This document shows positions 1 to 5,935 of a DNA stretch of 13,338 bases, piece by piece. Made by a program: the position numbers and the translations under genes. The notes below the pieces were generated by a model that was given only the letters and a program-made list of their open reading frames with translations, ran no database searches and was not told the DNA's origin. Source of the DNA: Clostridium sp. UBA6758. Its GTDB lineage: Bacteria; Bacillota; Clostridia; Clostridiales; Clostridiaceae. How positions within the stretch are numbered: the stretch's first letter is position 1; each line of letters opens with the position of its first letter. The stretch is from positions 200,868 to 214,205 of the forward strand of contig DKGY01000071.1 of the NCBI GenBank assembly GCA_002453475.1, in the 5' to 3' direction.

Positions 1-704
1 ACCATTAATCCTCCTGTATAAAGAAGATAGTTAGTTTGCATTTTATCTATATTCATACCAATACTGCTATACTCATCTTTCACATAACTAATAGCTGCTT
101 GGTCTATCATAGTATTAGGTAAGTTCTCAAAATTTTTATCTATATCTTTCATCATAGCATCTAGCTGTTCCTGAGGTAACTGTGACATTACTTCTAATAT
201 ATCTGCATTTTCATCTATACCCATATTAGGAGGAAATTGAGCTATAATTGCGGCTTTCATCGCCTTACTTTCTTCACTATCACTTTCAAAGCCTTGCACT
301 ACTAACATTGGCTTAGCAAATATTCCATTTAACTTCTCAATGGTTTCTTTATCCTTTTTCTTAGCTGTAAGCTTATATACATTTTCATTTTCTAAGGTAG
401 GATACTTCTTCACATATTTATTGTATTCTTCATCACTAAGAGAATCTTTATCTAACAATGTATAATTACTCTTAATTTCTATTTTATCCTCTTCACTAAT
501 AAATAGTTCTAACTTTTCTAATTGACTCTTTCTAATTACTTCTGGTATAACATTTTCTACTCCACCTTGCTGAATTCCAACATTTACTATGTTAGAAGTA
601 TAGTCAGGTAAAGAAAGGTCACACACAGCTTGAACAATTAGTAATCCAATTATCATGATAATTGGTACTACTGAGTTCTTTAAATATTTAATTAACTTGA
701 ACAT
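1..704 (-). CDS. ABC exporter (fused permease/ATPase), N-terminal part only
   Basis: This gene runs off the left edge; 234 residues from its ATG at 704 are visible. They begin MFKLIKYLKN, followed by a first membrane helix (about residues 11-30) and the segment DLSLPDYTSNIVNVGIQQGG, which I recognise from clostridial type I ABC exporters of the multidrug/peptide kind. A long hydrophilic, acidic region (about 45-222) follows, and YLLYTGGLM at the edge starts the second helix. The large insert between helices 1 and 2 would lie outside the cell. The ATPase domain is beyond the window. A GGAGG lies just upstream of the ATG, with a short 3-nt spacing. The gene is divergent from a marR gene, a classic arrangement for a drug-responsive exporter, and such exporters usually work as heterodimers with a second ABC gene downstream. 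Family assignment is good; the substrate is unknown. Confidence 0.85.
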   Translation of the reverse strand, partial: MFKLIKYLKNSVVPIIMIIGLLIVQAVCDLSLPDYTSNIVNVGIQQGGVENVIPEVIRKSQLEKLELFISEEDKIEIKSNYTLLDKDSLSDEEYNKYVKKYPTLENENVYKLTAKKKDKETIEKLNGIFAKPMLVVQGFESDSEESKAMKAAIIAQFPPNMGIDENADILEVMSQLPQEQLDAMMKDIDKNFENLPNTMIDQAAISYVKDEYSSIGMNIDKMQTNYLLYTGGLM

Positions 705-777
705 GTTCCTCCACTCCCTCTTACAATAATGAATAACTAATAAAACAAACTAAAAACAAAATACTTTATTCCCTATA

Positions 778-793
778 ATCTATGAACATAGAT
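778..793. promoter_or_regulatory. Palindromic candidate MarR operator
   Basis: ATCTATG-AA-CATAGAT has two perfect 7-nt arms around a 2-nt centre, located 74-89 nt upstream of the exporter start codon. MarR dimers bind palindromes of this general size, and they usually regulate both their own gene and a divergent transporter. The core TATGAACAT recurs at 919-927 on the marR side. That this is the operator is inference from position and symmetry. Confidence 0.4.
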
Positions 794-910
794 AACAATA
801 GCATTTACAATTTTTCAGTATATTTAAAATAACCAAAAAATTAATTATAATATTCTTATAAAATACTTATTAATTTATATAAATTATGATATTATATTAT
901 TTATAAGTAT

Positions 911-955
911 ATAATAGTTATGAACATGTATTAATTATAGTTTTATAACTATTAT
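911..955. repeat. 11-nt inverted repeat upstream of marR
   Basis: ATAATAGTTAT (911-921) and its exact reverse complement ATAACTATTAT (945-955) flank 23 nt. A further ATAACTATT occurs at 962-970. The left arm overlaps a TATAAT, so a protein bound here could control marR transcription. In DNA this AT-rich, inverted repeats also arise by chance, so the role is uncertain. Confidence 0.4.
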
Positions 956-1047
956 AAGTCAATAACTATTTTGCTGTGTATTTTTTAATTTTTAATTAAC
1001 GACTTTAATATAAAGAAATTCAATACTATAACCAAAGGAGAATTATT

Positions 1048-1491
1048 ATGGATGAAAAAAATTTAGCTAAACTATCTGAGGACTTTTTTCTTCTTATGAT
1101 GCTACTTCATAAAAAGATTATAAAATTAGAAGATTTTATGAAAAATACAGTTGTGCCACCATCTCATGTAAAAGTGGTTTTTTACCTTGCTCAAAATGGA
1201 CCTTCATCGGTATCTAGTATAGCTAGAGACCTTTGTATATCAAAACCCAATATGACCCCAATAATAGATAAACTCCTCGAGTGTGGTTATGTTAATAGAT
1301 ATGAAGATCCAAAGGATAGAAGAGTTATTAGAATTGAAATAACAGAAAAAGCCCATGAAGTCTTTGAAATCAAAAAAGATTTAATGAAAAGCTTTCTTAA
1401 AGAAAAGTTATCTGTGCTACCAGATGAAGATTTAATTTCTCTTAGTGGTGCAATATCTGAATTTAAAAGAGTTATGTCTAAAATAAATTAA
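1048..1491 (+). CDS. MarR-family transcriptional regulator
   Basis: This is a 147-residue protein of normal MarR length. A winged helix-turn-helix occupies about residues 40-97: SSVSSIARDLCISKPNMTPIIDKL is the helix-turn-helix with its recognition helix, and the wing contains the family signature DPKDRR (87-92) followed by a V-I-R-I-E-I strand. The flanking N- and C-terminal helices would form the dimer interface. AAGGAG lies 7 nt before the ATG, so the start is secure. The gene is divergent from the ABC exporter, and MarR proteins in this position usually repress the exporter and themselves until a ligand (drug, phenolic compound or oxidant) releases them. The single cysteine C63, just before the recognition helix, might be redox-active, but that is speculation. 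The ligand cannot be read from sequence. Confidence 0.93.
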   Translation: MDEKNLAKLSEDFFLLMMLLHKKIIKLEDFMKNTVVPPSHVKVVFYLAQNGPSSVSSIARDLCISKPNMTPIIDKLLECGYVNRYEDPKDRRVIRIEITEKAHEVFEIKKDLMKSFLKEKLSVLPDEDLISLSGAISEFKRVMSKIN

Positions 1492-1495
1492 AATG

Positions 1496-1536
1496 AAAAG
1501 GTATAAAGCTGTCATAAAACTAACTTTATACCTTTT
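1496..1536. terminator. Bidirectional intrinsic terminator downstream of marR
   Basis: AAAAGGTATAAAG (1496-1508) and CTTTATACCTTTT (1524-1536) form a perfect 13-bp stem with a 15-nt loop. On the plus strand it is followed by ATTCTTTAT, and on the minus strand by CATTTTAATTT, so it can serve both convergent transcripts. Most of the right arm (CTTTATACCTT) is repeated at 1540-1550, giving an alternative partner for the left arm. Confidence 0.75.
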
Positions 1537-1555
1537 ATTCTTTATACCTTATTAA

Positions 1556-1576
1556 TACTATAGAAGTTTTATAGTA
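1556..1576. terminator. Small hairpin, possible minus-strand terminator
   Basis: TACTATA (1556-1562) and TATAGTA (1570-1576) pair over a 7-nt loop, 36 nt beyond the stop of the small membrane-protein gene. The stem is short, AT-only apart from one pair, and lacks a good U tract, so the 1496-1536 hairpin is the more likely end of the minus-strand transcript. Confidence 0.25.
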
Positions 1577-1612
1577 CAATTTTCCACTTTAATATCATTA
1601 TAAATTGTCTAC

Positions 1613-1903
1613 TCACTTCTCAAATATTCCTCTCCCAAAGATTACGTCATTAAGAGATAATAAAACTCCAACTAATACACCATACCAAATGTAATGTAGC
1701 TCAAAACTACCCTTAATTGCTAAAACAATAAAAATAGCAATACCATACCCTATAGTACTCCATACTTTCTTCTTCTTAGATTTTAATACAAACTTCTGCA
1801 TAGGTTTAAAAAGTCCAATAATACTATCATTAAGTCCTTTAAACAATATTAAGCATATAAACTCAGCTACTATAACTCCTATAACAATATATAAAAAATC
1901 CAT
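1613..1903 (-). CDS. Small membrane protein of unknown function
   Basis: This 96-residue hydrophobic protein does not belong to a family I recognise. Three membrane segments can be seen, at about residues 4-21, 49-64 and 70-88, with a lysine-rich stretch (KSKKKK, 41-46) between the first two, which suggests that this loop faces the cytoplasm. The ATG at 1903 is preceded, 4 nt away, by a run of seven Gs that acts as the ribosome binding site, unusual in such an AT-rich genome. The gene starts 36 nt after the stop of the HExxH protein gene and is probably cotranscribed with it as the last gene of the minus-strand run. No catalytic motif is visible. Confidence 0.7.
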   Translation of the reverse strand: MDFLYIVIGVIVAEFICLILFKGLNDSIIGLFKPMQKFVLKSKKKKVWSTIGYGIAIFIVLAIKGSFELHYIWYGVLVGVLLSLNDVIFGRGIFEK

Positions 1904-1907
1904 ATAG

Positions 1908-1914
1908 CCCCCCC
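1908..1914 (-). promoter_or_regulatory. Seven-G ribosome binding site
   Basis: The minus strand reads GGGGGGG, then CTAT, then the ATG at 1903. It is the only credible Shine-Dalgarno for this gene. A G homopolymer at this place can change length by slippage and so alter SD-start spacing. Confidence 0.5.
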
Positions 1915-1939
1915 ACTGCCTTTATCTAAAGCTCATCTA

Positions 1940-2734
1940 TTATATATTAATTTTATCATATATACATTTAATATTCCCCTTAATCTCAGGATTTTCTTTT
2001 AATATAGCACTTATGGATCTAATACCTAGCTCATAAAAGATTACTCTACTAAAGGGTGTCTCTAATCTATTAGAATTTAAATTTACTTGAAATCTTTCTC
2101 TAACAAGATTTTCAATGTATCTAGCAAATCCTTCTATAAATTCTTCCCATATCATATATTCGAAATCTATATGATTCAAATGCTTCTTCATCTTCTTATG
2201 ATACTCCATTATATCCCTACATTGTAATCTTTCATCCACAACTTCCAGTTTAGAAGCTTCATTTATGAACACCTTATCCTCATAAGGAAATGGATGATTT
2301 AGCTCCCACATGAAATCATTTTTCTCTTTGGCTATTTTAGCAATTTCTAATGTTTCCCTAATTTCATTATCTCCTTGCTCCCATTGATAGCAATGAACAA
2401 ATTCGTGAAATATAAATATATATCCCTCCAAGGTATTAAAGGCATCCTTAGATACTACCGCAGCAGGCTTCATATCATAAAAATCTAGTGGAAAGGAGGC
2501 TAACACTTTTTCTGGTACAGTCATAGGTGCTTTATATTCACCTTTAAATTCATAGCACTTGTTATCTTCACTTAAATCAAAAATAAAGAAGTACTCTTCT
2601 TCTACTACAGCCACCGTGTAGAGTTTTAATAAAGATAAATCTATATTCTTTATTTTTTCATGAATAGAAAATATCTTATTTACCCTATCTATGGTATCTA
2701 CTATAAACTGATTCTCTTCTTCTTTATTCGTAAT
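1940..2734 (-). CDS. HExxH (gluzincin-like) metallopeptidase-type protein, apparent ATT start
   Basis: The frame carries HEFVH (minus strand 2407-2393), the zinc-binding HExxH motif with its catalytic glutamate, and 87 residues later WEEFIEGFARYIEN, resembling the E-G-x-A-x-Y segment that gives the third zinc ligand in gluzincins. No signal peptide or membrane helix is visible, so a cytoplasmic protein is likely. I cannot name a family. The only ordinary start in frame is a GTG at 2614 (224 residues), but it has no Shine-Dalgarno. The open frame continues upstream through protein-like sequence (TNKEEENQFIVDTIDRVNKI and on) to an ATT at 2734, placed 5 nt after AAGGAAGGTGAT. I therefore choose 2734 (264 residues), with either a rare ATT start or a mutated ATG. 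The gene would overlap the upstream HD gene by 11 nt, implying translational coupling. Zinc binding and peptidase activity are inferred. Confidence 0.65.
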   Translation of the reverse strand: MTNKEEENQFIVDTIDRVNKIFSIHEKIKNIDLSLLKLYTVAVVEEEYFFIFDLSEDNKCYEFKGEYKAPMTVPEKVLASFPLDFYDMKPAAVVSKDAFNTLEGYIFIFHEFVHCYQWEQGDNEIRETLEIAKIAKEKNDFMWELNHPFPYEDKVFINEASKLEVVDERLQCRDIMEYHKKMKKHLNHIDFEYMIWEEFIEGFARYIENLVRERFQVNLNSNRLETPFSRVIFYELGIRSISAILKENPEIKGNIKCIYDKINI

Positions 2735-3362
2735 TACTTATCACCTTCCTTGTATTACAATACTCTTCTACCCATTGTTTTCCTTCTATAAACCATTTAT
2801 GTGGATATAATATTAACTTATTATCTACAATATAATTCATATATGCTAAAGATGCATGATATAATGACTTGTCCAATTCTTCTTTTACCAAATCATAAAA
2901 GGGAGGCCTTCCCTCTTGATCCCATGAAAGTTTATCAGCTATAAATAAAGTCATCTCATATGGTGTAGGATTTAGTTTTAAGGTAGTATGACAACCTATT
3001 GCCTCTAGTATATTATTATCTTTAATATTAAATATTTCCTTTGCTAATTCAACTGAACAGCGTTGATGCAATAAAAATGGATACTTTTCTTCAGCCTCAT
3101 CTATATACCAATGATTACACCTTGCATATTGTAGCATGTCTTCAGGGCTAATAATTGCACTAATGTCATGAAGGTATCCAGCAATTTCACAAATTCTTCT
3201 ATCTAAATTATATTTTTCTGCAATTATAACACTAGTTTCAGCAACATTAATACTATGTTCTAAGGTCTCTTCTCCATTATTTTTCATGAATATTCTTTCA
3301 ATATTTTCTTTCATTTCTCTAGACATATCTAAATTATTTAAATTTGTGTACTGTTTTATCAT
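2724..3362 (-). CDS. HD-domain hydrolase, YqeK-like
   Basis: This 212-residue protein has the metal-binding pattern H-HD-H-H-D: H36 (in LEHSINVA), H65-D66 (GYLHDI), H99 (LLHQRCSVELA), H125 (GCHTT) and D143 (IADKLS). The five-ligand layout with IGCHTT and FIADKLS resembles YqeK, the bacterial symmetrical Ap4A hydrolase, which uses a di-iron centre and splits diadenosine tetraphosphate into two ADP. Substrate identity is inferred from this resemblance, and a different phosphohydrolase substrate is possible; the true YqeK usually sits beside nadD and rsfS, which are absent here, so this may be a paralogue. GGAGG lies 6 nt before the ATG at 3362. The gene's last codons hold the ribosome binding site of the next gene, so the two are probably translated together. 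The 121 nt upstream could carry a promoter, but I see no convincing one. Confidence 0.8.
   Translation of the reverse strand: MIKQYTNLNNLDMSREMKENIERIFMKNNGEETLEHSINVAETSVIIAEKYNLDRRICEIAGYLHDISAIISPEDMLQYARCNHWYIDEAEEKYPFLLHQRCSVELAKEIFNIKDNNILEAIGCHTTLKLNPTPYEMTLFIADKLSWDQEGRPPFYDLVKEELDKSLYHASLAYMNYIVDNKLILYPHKWFIEGKQWVEEYCNTRKVISNYE
2740..2751 (-). promoter_or_regulatory. Ribosome binding site pointing to ATT at 2734
   Basis: AAGGAAGGTGAT on the minus strand, inside the last codons of the HD gene, contains AGGTGAT, an exact match to the 3' part of the anti-Shine-Dalgarno complement. It lies 5 nt upstream of the ATT at 2734-2732 and over 120 nt from the GTG at 2614. It is the main evidence for the longer form of the HExxH protein. 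Confidence 0.5.
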
Positions 3363-3483
3363 AGCTATCCTCCAATGTATTTTTAATTATCACAGTATAA
3401 TTAATAGTTTTTTTAAATCTAATGATTATCTTATCTTGTATGAACTCAATAGCATATTGCTAACCATTTTCAATATTCATTTT

Positions 3484-4173
3484 CTATACTATTATTTCTT
3501 TCACTCCTAATAAATCCTTCGAATAATATCTAACATTTTCTTCTATATTAGATCTTGCTAATACTCCTTTAATTCCAACATGTTCTGGACCTCTTACGTC
3601 AGCTAAAATACTATCTCCTACCATCCATATATCCTTATAACCACAATGTTTTTTTAAGGCATAATGATATATTTTAGGATTGGGCTTTTCATAGCCAACA
3701 TTAGCGGATGAGATACAATCTATTATATATGGAGATAATCCTAACTCATCTACTATCTTGGATAGTTCAGGAATATGATTTGAGAGTATGACGTTAGAAT
3801 AACCTTCTTCCATGAAATATTGTAATACTTCAATTGTATCTCCATATAGTTGAAAACTTTCTCCTGATGCAAGTACTTGTCTTATCTCTTTTGAATAGAT
3901 AGCTGCTCTTTCTTCTGATACATTTAGTTCCTTATATCCTCTTATTAATATATCCTCAGCATGTTTCCACCAAGCATCACTAGAAGTAAAATGCATATAC
4001 TCTTTTTCAGGTTGTTGCCAGGGAAATCCTACTAATGATATTTTTTTAAAGTCTTTAATACTTACTTCTGTATACGGCTCATACTTGCATAAAACTTTAT
4101 ATAAGGCTTTACTAATCATCCACTCATTATGAGCTAATGTGCCTTGAAAATCCCAAAATATTAACTTACTCAT
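3484..4173 (-). CDS. HAD-superfamily hydrolase with altered motif I (DFQGT)
   Basis: Four HAD motifs are in order: motif I WDFQGTL (D8 as nucleophile), motif II VILSNH (S131), motif III K163 in YEKPNPKIY, and motif IV VGDSILADV (D187, D192). A helical cap lies between about residues 15 and 105, as in the phosphoglycolate-phosphatase-like subfamily. The odd point is motif I: the usual second aspartate, which protonates the leaving group, is Q10 (codon CAA). The frame opens at a TTG at 4191 and passes an ATG at 4185, but GGAG lies 6 nt before the ATG at 4173, so I start there (229 residues). The gene follows the S51 peptidase gene by 31 nt and is probably cotranscribed. A small phosphorylated metabolite is the expected substrate; which one is unknown, and the Q may slow or change the chemistry. 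Confidence 0.83.
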   Translation of the reverse strand: MSKLIFWDFQGTLAHNEWMISKALYKVLCKYEPYTEVSIKDFKKISLVGFPWQQPEKEYMHFTSSDAWWKHAEDILIRGYKELNVSEERAAIYSKEIRQVLASGESFQLYGDTIEVLQYFMEEGYSNVILSNHIPELSKIVDELGLSPYIIDCISSANVGYEKPNPKIYHYALKKHCGYKDIWMVGDSILADVRGPEHVGIKGVLARSNIEENVRYYSKDLLGVKEIIV

Positions 4174-4204
4174 TTTAATCTCCATCTTCAATCTCTATTA
4201 AACT

Positions 4205-4795
4205 TTACAAAATAGAGAGTTGTCCATTGTCACAAATAAGCATTTCTTCATCAGTAATTTTATAAACATTATATTTTTCTTTTTTTATTGCTTCGAAATA
4301 ATACTTCTCTCTGCTTTCATTATAATGACAGAATATTATGCCATCAAATAGCCCCATTGCATCAAAGTTTTCTAACCCAATTTGATTCTCATCAAAAGAT
4401 AAGACATGTTCTATATTTTTTGTCGCAAGATGAGTGCCAGCGCTTCTTCCAATGTATATAACATCTCTACTTAAATATTTTGCTATTTCTGAACCAAATC
4501 CACATTCATTTATCAATTTTACTAATGTAAAAGTGTTACCGCCACATACGTAAATAATATCAATATTCAAATTGTAATATTCTTTACAGTTGTCTTCATC
4601 AAAAACAATGATATTGTCTTTACTGAAGCCAGCAACAAGCAATTCATTTATATATTTATCAGGCTGGTGCATTCCACTCAAAGCTGTTGGTATGAGAAGC
4701 AGTCTTATTATTCCTACATCCTTCTTTAATCGGCTTAATATTTTCTTTGTTACAACGGAATTTCCAAATGCTTTTGATGATAAAAACAACTTCAT
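4205..4795 (-). CDS. Peptidase S51 (PepE-like dipeptidase) family protein
   Basis: The 196-residue protein shows the S51 pattern: a nucleotide-like fold start (MKLFLSSKAF), YVCGGNTFTLV (83-92), and the nucleophile elbow YIGRSAGTHLA with S118 in G-x-S-A-G, followed by FCHYNESRE, in which H157 is the likely catalytic histidine. Dipeptidase E cleaves Asp-X dipeptides in the cytoplasm; many clostridial and listerial relatives are uncharacterised and may act on other small peptides. The length is slightly shorter than classical PepE. GAGGTGAG lies about 6 nt before the ATG, supporting the start. A 170-nt gap upstream with a possible extended -10 suggests that this gene begins its own transcript with the HAD gene behind it. 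The family call is good; the substrate is not known. Confidence 0.82.
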   Translation of the reverse strand: MKLFLSSKAFGNSVVTKKILSRLKKDVGIIRLLLIPTALSGMHQPDKYINELLVAGFSKDNIIVFDEDNCKEYYNLNIDIIYVCGGNTFTLVKLINECGFGSEIAKYLSRDVIYIGRSAGTHLATKNIEHVLSFDENQIGLENFDAMGLFDGIIFCHYNESREKYYFEAIKKEKYNVYKITDEEMLICDNGQLSIL

Positions 4796-4891
4796 ATAAG
4801 CTCACCTCTTCAAGTAATTTAAATAATTAATTCTTAGCAATATCTTATGATTGCTACTTACTTCATACTTCTTAATTTATCTAATTGTTCT

Positions 4892-4900
4892 CTTATACCA
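4892..4900 (-). promoter_or_regulatory. Candidate extended -10 for the S51/HAD genes
   Basis: The minus strand reads TGG-TATAAG, matching TGnTATAAT at all but the last base. It lies about 97 nt upstream of the S51 start, within the only sizeable gap of this minus-strand run. No good -35 is present, which is tolerable for an extended -10 promoter. Confidence 0.3.
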
Positions 4901-4965
4901 TATTTATTTAAATTATTCTAAAGTAATTAATTTTATTATATAGTCCATTCAAAATTAGTCACTAG

Positions 4966-5934
4966 TTATTTCTCTAGTAATTTATAAATTTCTTCTTCTT
5001 TTTCTGCTACATGTTTTTTCATAACAACCATGGACTCATTATGAAGATACCATTGATAACAATTCTTTAAGCCTTCCTCCATGGATGTTTCTTCTTTAAA
5101 TATTCTATGGATTTTTTTTACATCTAGCACATTATCATAATCAAAGAATGGGAAAAAGTCTCTCTCCTTATATCCATTCTTTTCATAATAAAAATGATGC
5201 TTTATTGCCTTTTTACCAGCAGCCTTCTCACATAATTCTATCCATGTATTAAAAGTTACAGCCCCACCATTTCCCACGTTATAAATAGATAGATTATCCT
5301 GATTTGTCTCCAAAATTCCTGCTGCTATATTCCCTAAATCTTCAGCATAGATAAATTGTATCTTAGTTTCTCCATCATTAGGAATTAAGATGGTTCTATC
5401 ATTGATAATATGATGAAATATGAATCCCTCTCTAGCTGCATAATTATTTTCTCCATATACATAAGGAGGGCGTAATAGTATAAGCTGAATATTACTATAG
5501 TTATACTTATCCTCTAGAAACTCTTCACACTCTATTTTATTTGTTCCATAATCACTCCAATATTTATTTTCTCCTAGCATAGCTGATTCTTTGAAAGGTA
5601 TTTTGTAATTTTCTACATCATACACAGCACTAGAACTAATAAAAACAAATTTCTCTAACTGTTCATAATTTAAAGCTTCATGAAGAACTTCTAACTGTTT
5701 TATATTAAGACCGGACACATCAATTATATAATTAAATTCATACTCACTAAGGCATTTTTTCATTTCACTTAAGTTTTCTCTGTCACAAAGTATATTAGTA
5801 ATTCTATTATCTTCTGTTTTTCTGCTTCCTCTATTTAAGGTGTAAATTTCATAATCTTTCTGAGAACTTAATAAAGCTTCCACAATGGCTTTCCCTATAA
5901 AATATGTTCCACCAAGTATTAAGACTTTTTTCAT
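4966..5934 (-). CDS. NAD-dependent epimerase/dehydratase (extended SDR)
   Basis: The N-terminal KKVLILGGTYFIGKA (GGTYFIG at 8-14) is the Rossmann dinucleotide-binding loop. SSSAVY (100-105) and Y129-x3-K133 (YGTNKIE) give the Ser/Tyr/Lys catalytic set of short-chain dehydrogenases. RPPYVYG (155-161) and QFIYAEDLG (193-201) are typical of extended SDRs, which act on nucleotide sugars or similar substrates. The substrate cannot be told; there are no sugar-nucleotide biosynthesis neighbours. A GTG at 5943 is in frame, but it is part of the Shine-Dalgarno GAGGTG that lies 6 nt before the ATG at 5934, so I choose the ATG (322 residues). Only 1 nt separates it from the stop of the upstream RdgB-like gene, so the two are cotranscribed and coupled. 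The C-terminal 20 residues are charged (EKEEEIYKLLEK). Confidence 0.85.
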   Translation of the reverse strand: MKKVLILGGTYFIGKAIVEALLSSQKDYEIYTLNRGSRKTEDNRITNILCDRENLSEMKKCLSEYEFNYIIDVSGLNIKQLEVLHEALNYEQLEKFVFISSSAVYDVENYKIPFKESAMLGENKYWSDYGTNKIECEEFLEDKYNYSNIQLILLRPPYVYGENNYAAREGFIFHHIINDRTILIPNDGETKIQFIYAEDLGNIAAGILETNQDNLSIYNVGNGGAVTFNTWIELCEKAAGKKAIKHHFYYEKNGYKERDFFPFFDYDNVLDVKKIHRIFKEETSMEEGLKNCYQWYLHNESMVVMKKHVAEKEEEIYKLLEK

Positions 5935-5935
5935 T

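Larger units (their letters stand above)
705..1047. other. Divergent AT-rich spacer between exporter and marR
   Basis: This 343-nt stretch holds no gene that I can support. It is almost pure A/T between about 800 and 1030 and must carry the promoters for both flanking genes. I see a 16-nt palindrome at 778-793, a second copy of its TATGAACAT core at 919-927, and three copies of an AATAGTTAT/ATAACTATT element at 913-921, 945-953 and 962-970. A TATAAT at 910-915 on the plus strand could be the -10 of marR, but no good -35 accompanies it. I could not place a confident exporter promoter. Confidence 0.6.

Noticed and set aside
699..708. Perfect palindrome GAACATGTTC over the exporter start codon
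   Set aside because: It partly resembles the TATGAACAT cores, but its bases are set by the start codon and next codon, so chance is a sufficient explanation.
3450..3466. TAGCA-ATA-TGCTA hairpin between the HAD and HD genes
   Set aside because: A 5-bp stem with a 3-nt loop and no U tract is too weak to call a terminator.
3460..3480. Tiny frame MNIENG just after the HAD gene, with an open frame continuing past its stop
   Set aside because: Only seven codons including the stop, no ribosome binding site, and the continuation runs out of frame into the HD gene; no support for a peptide or pseudogene.
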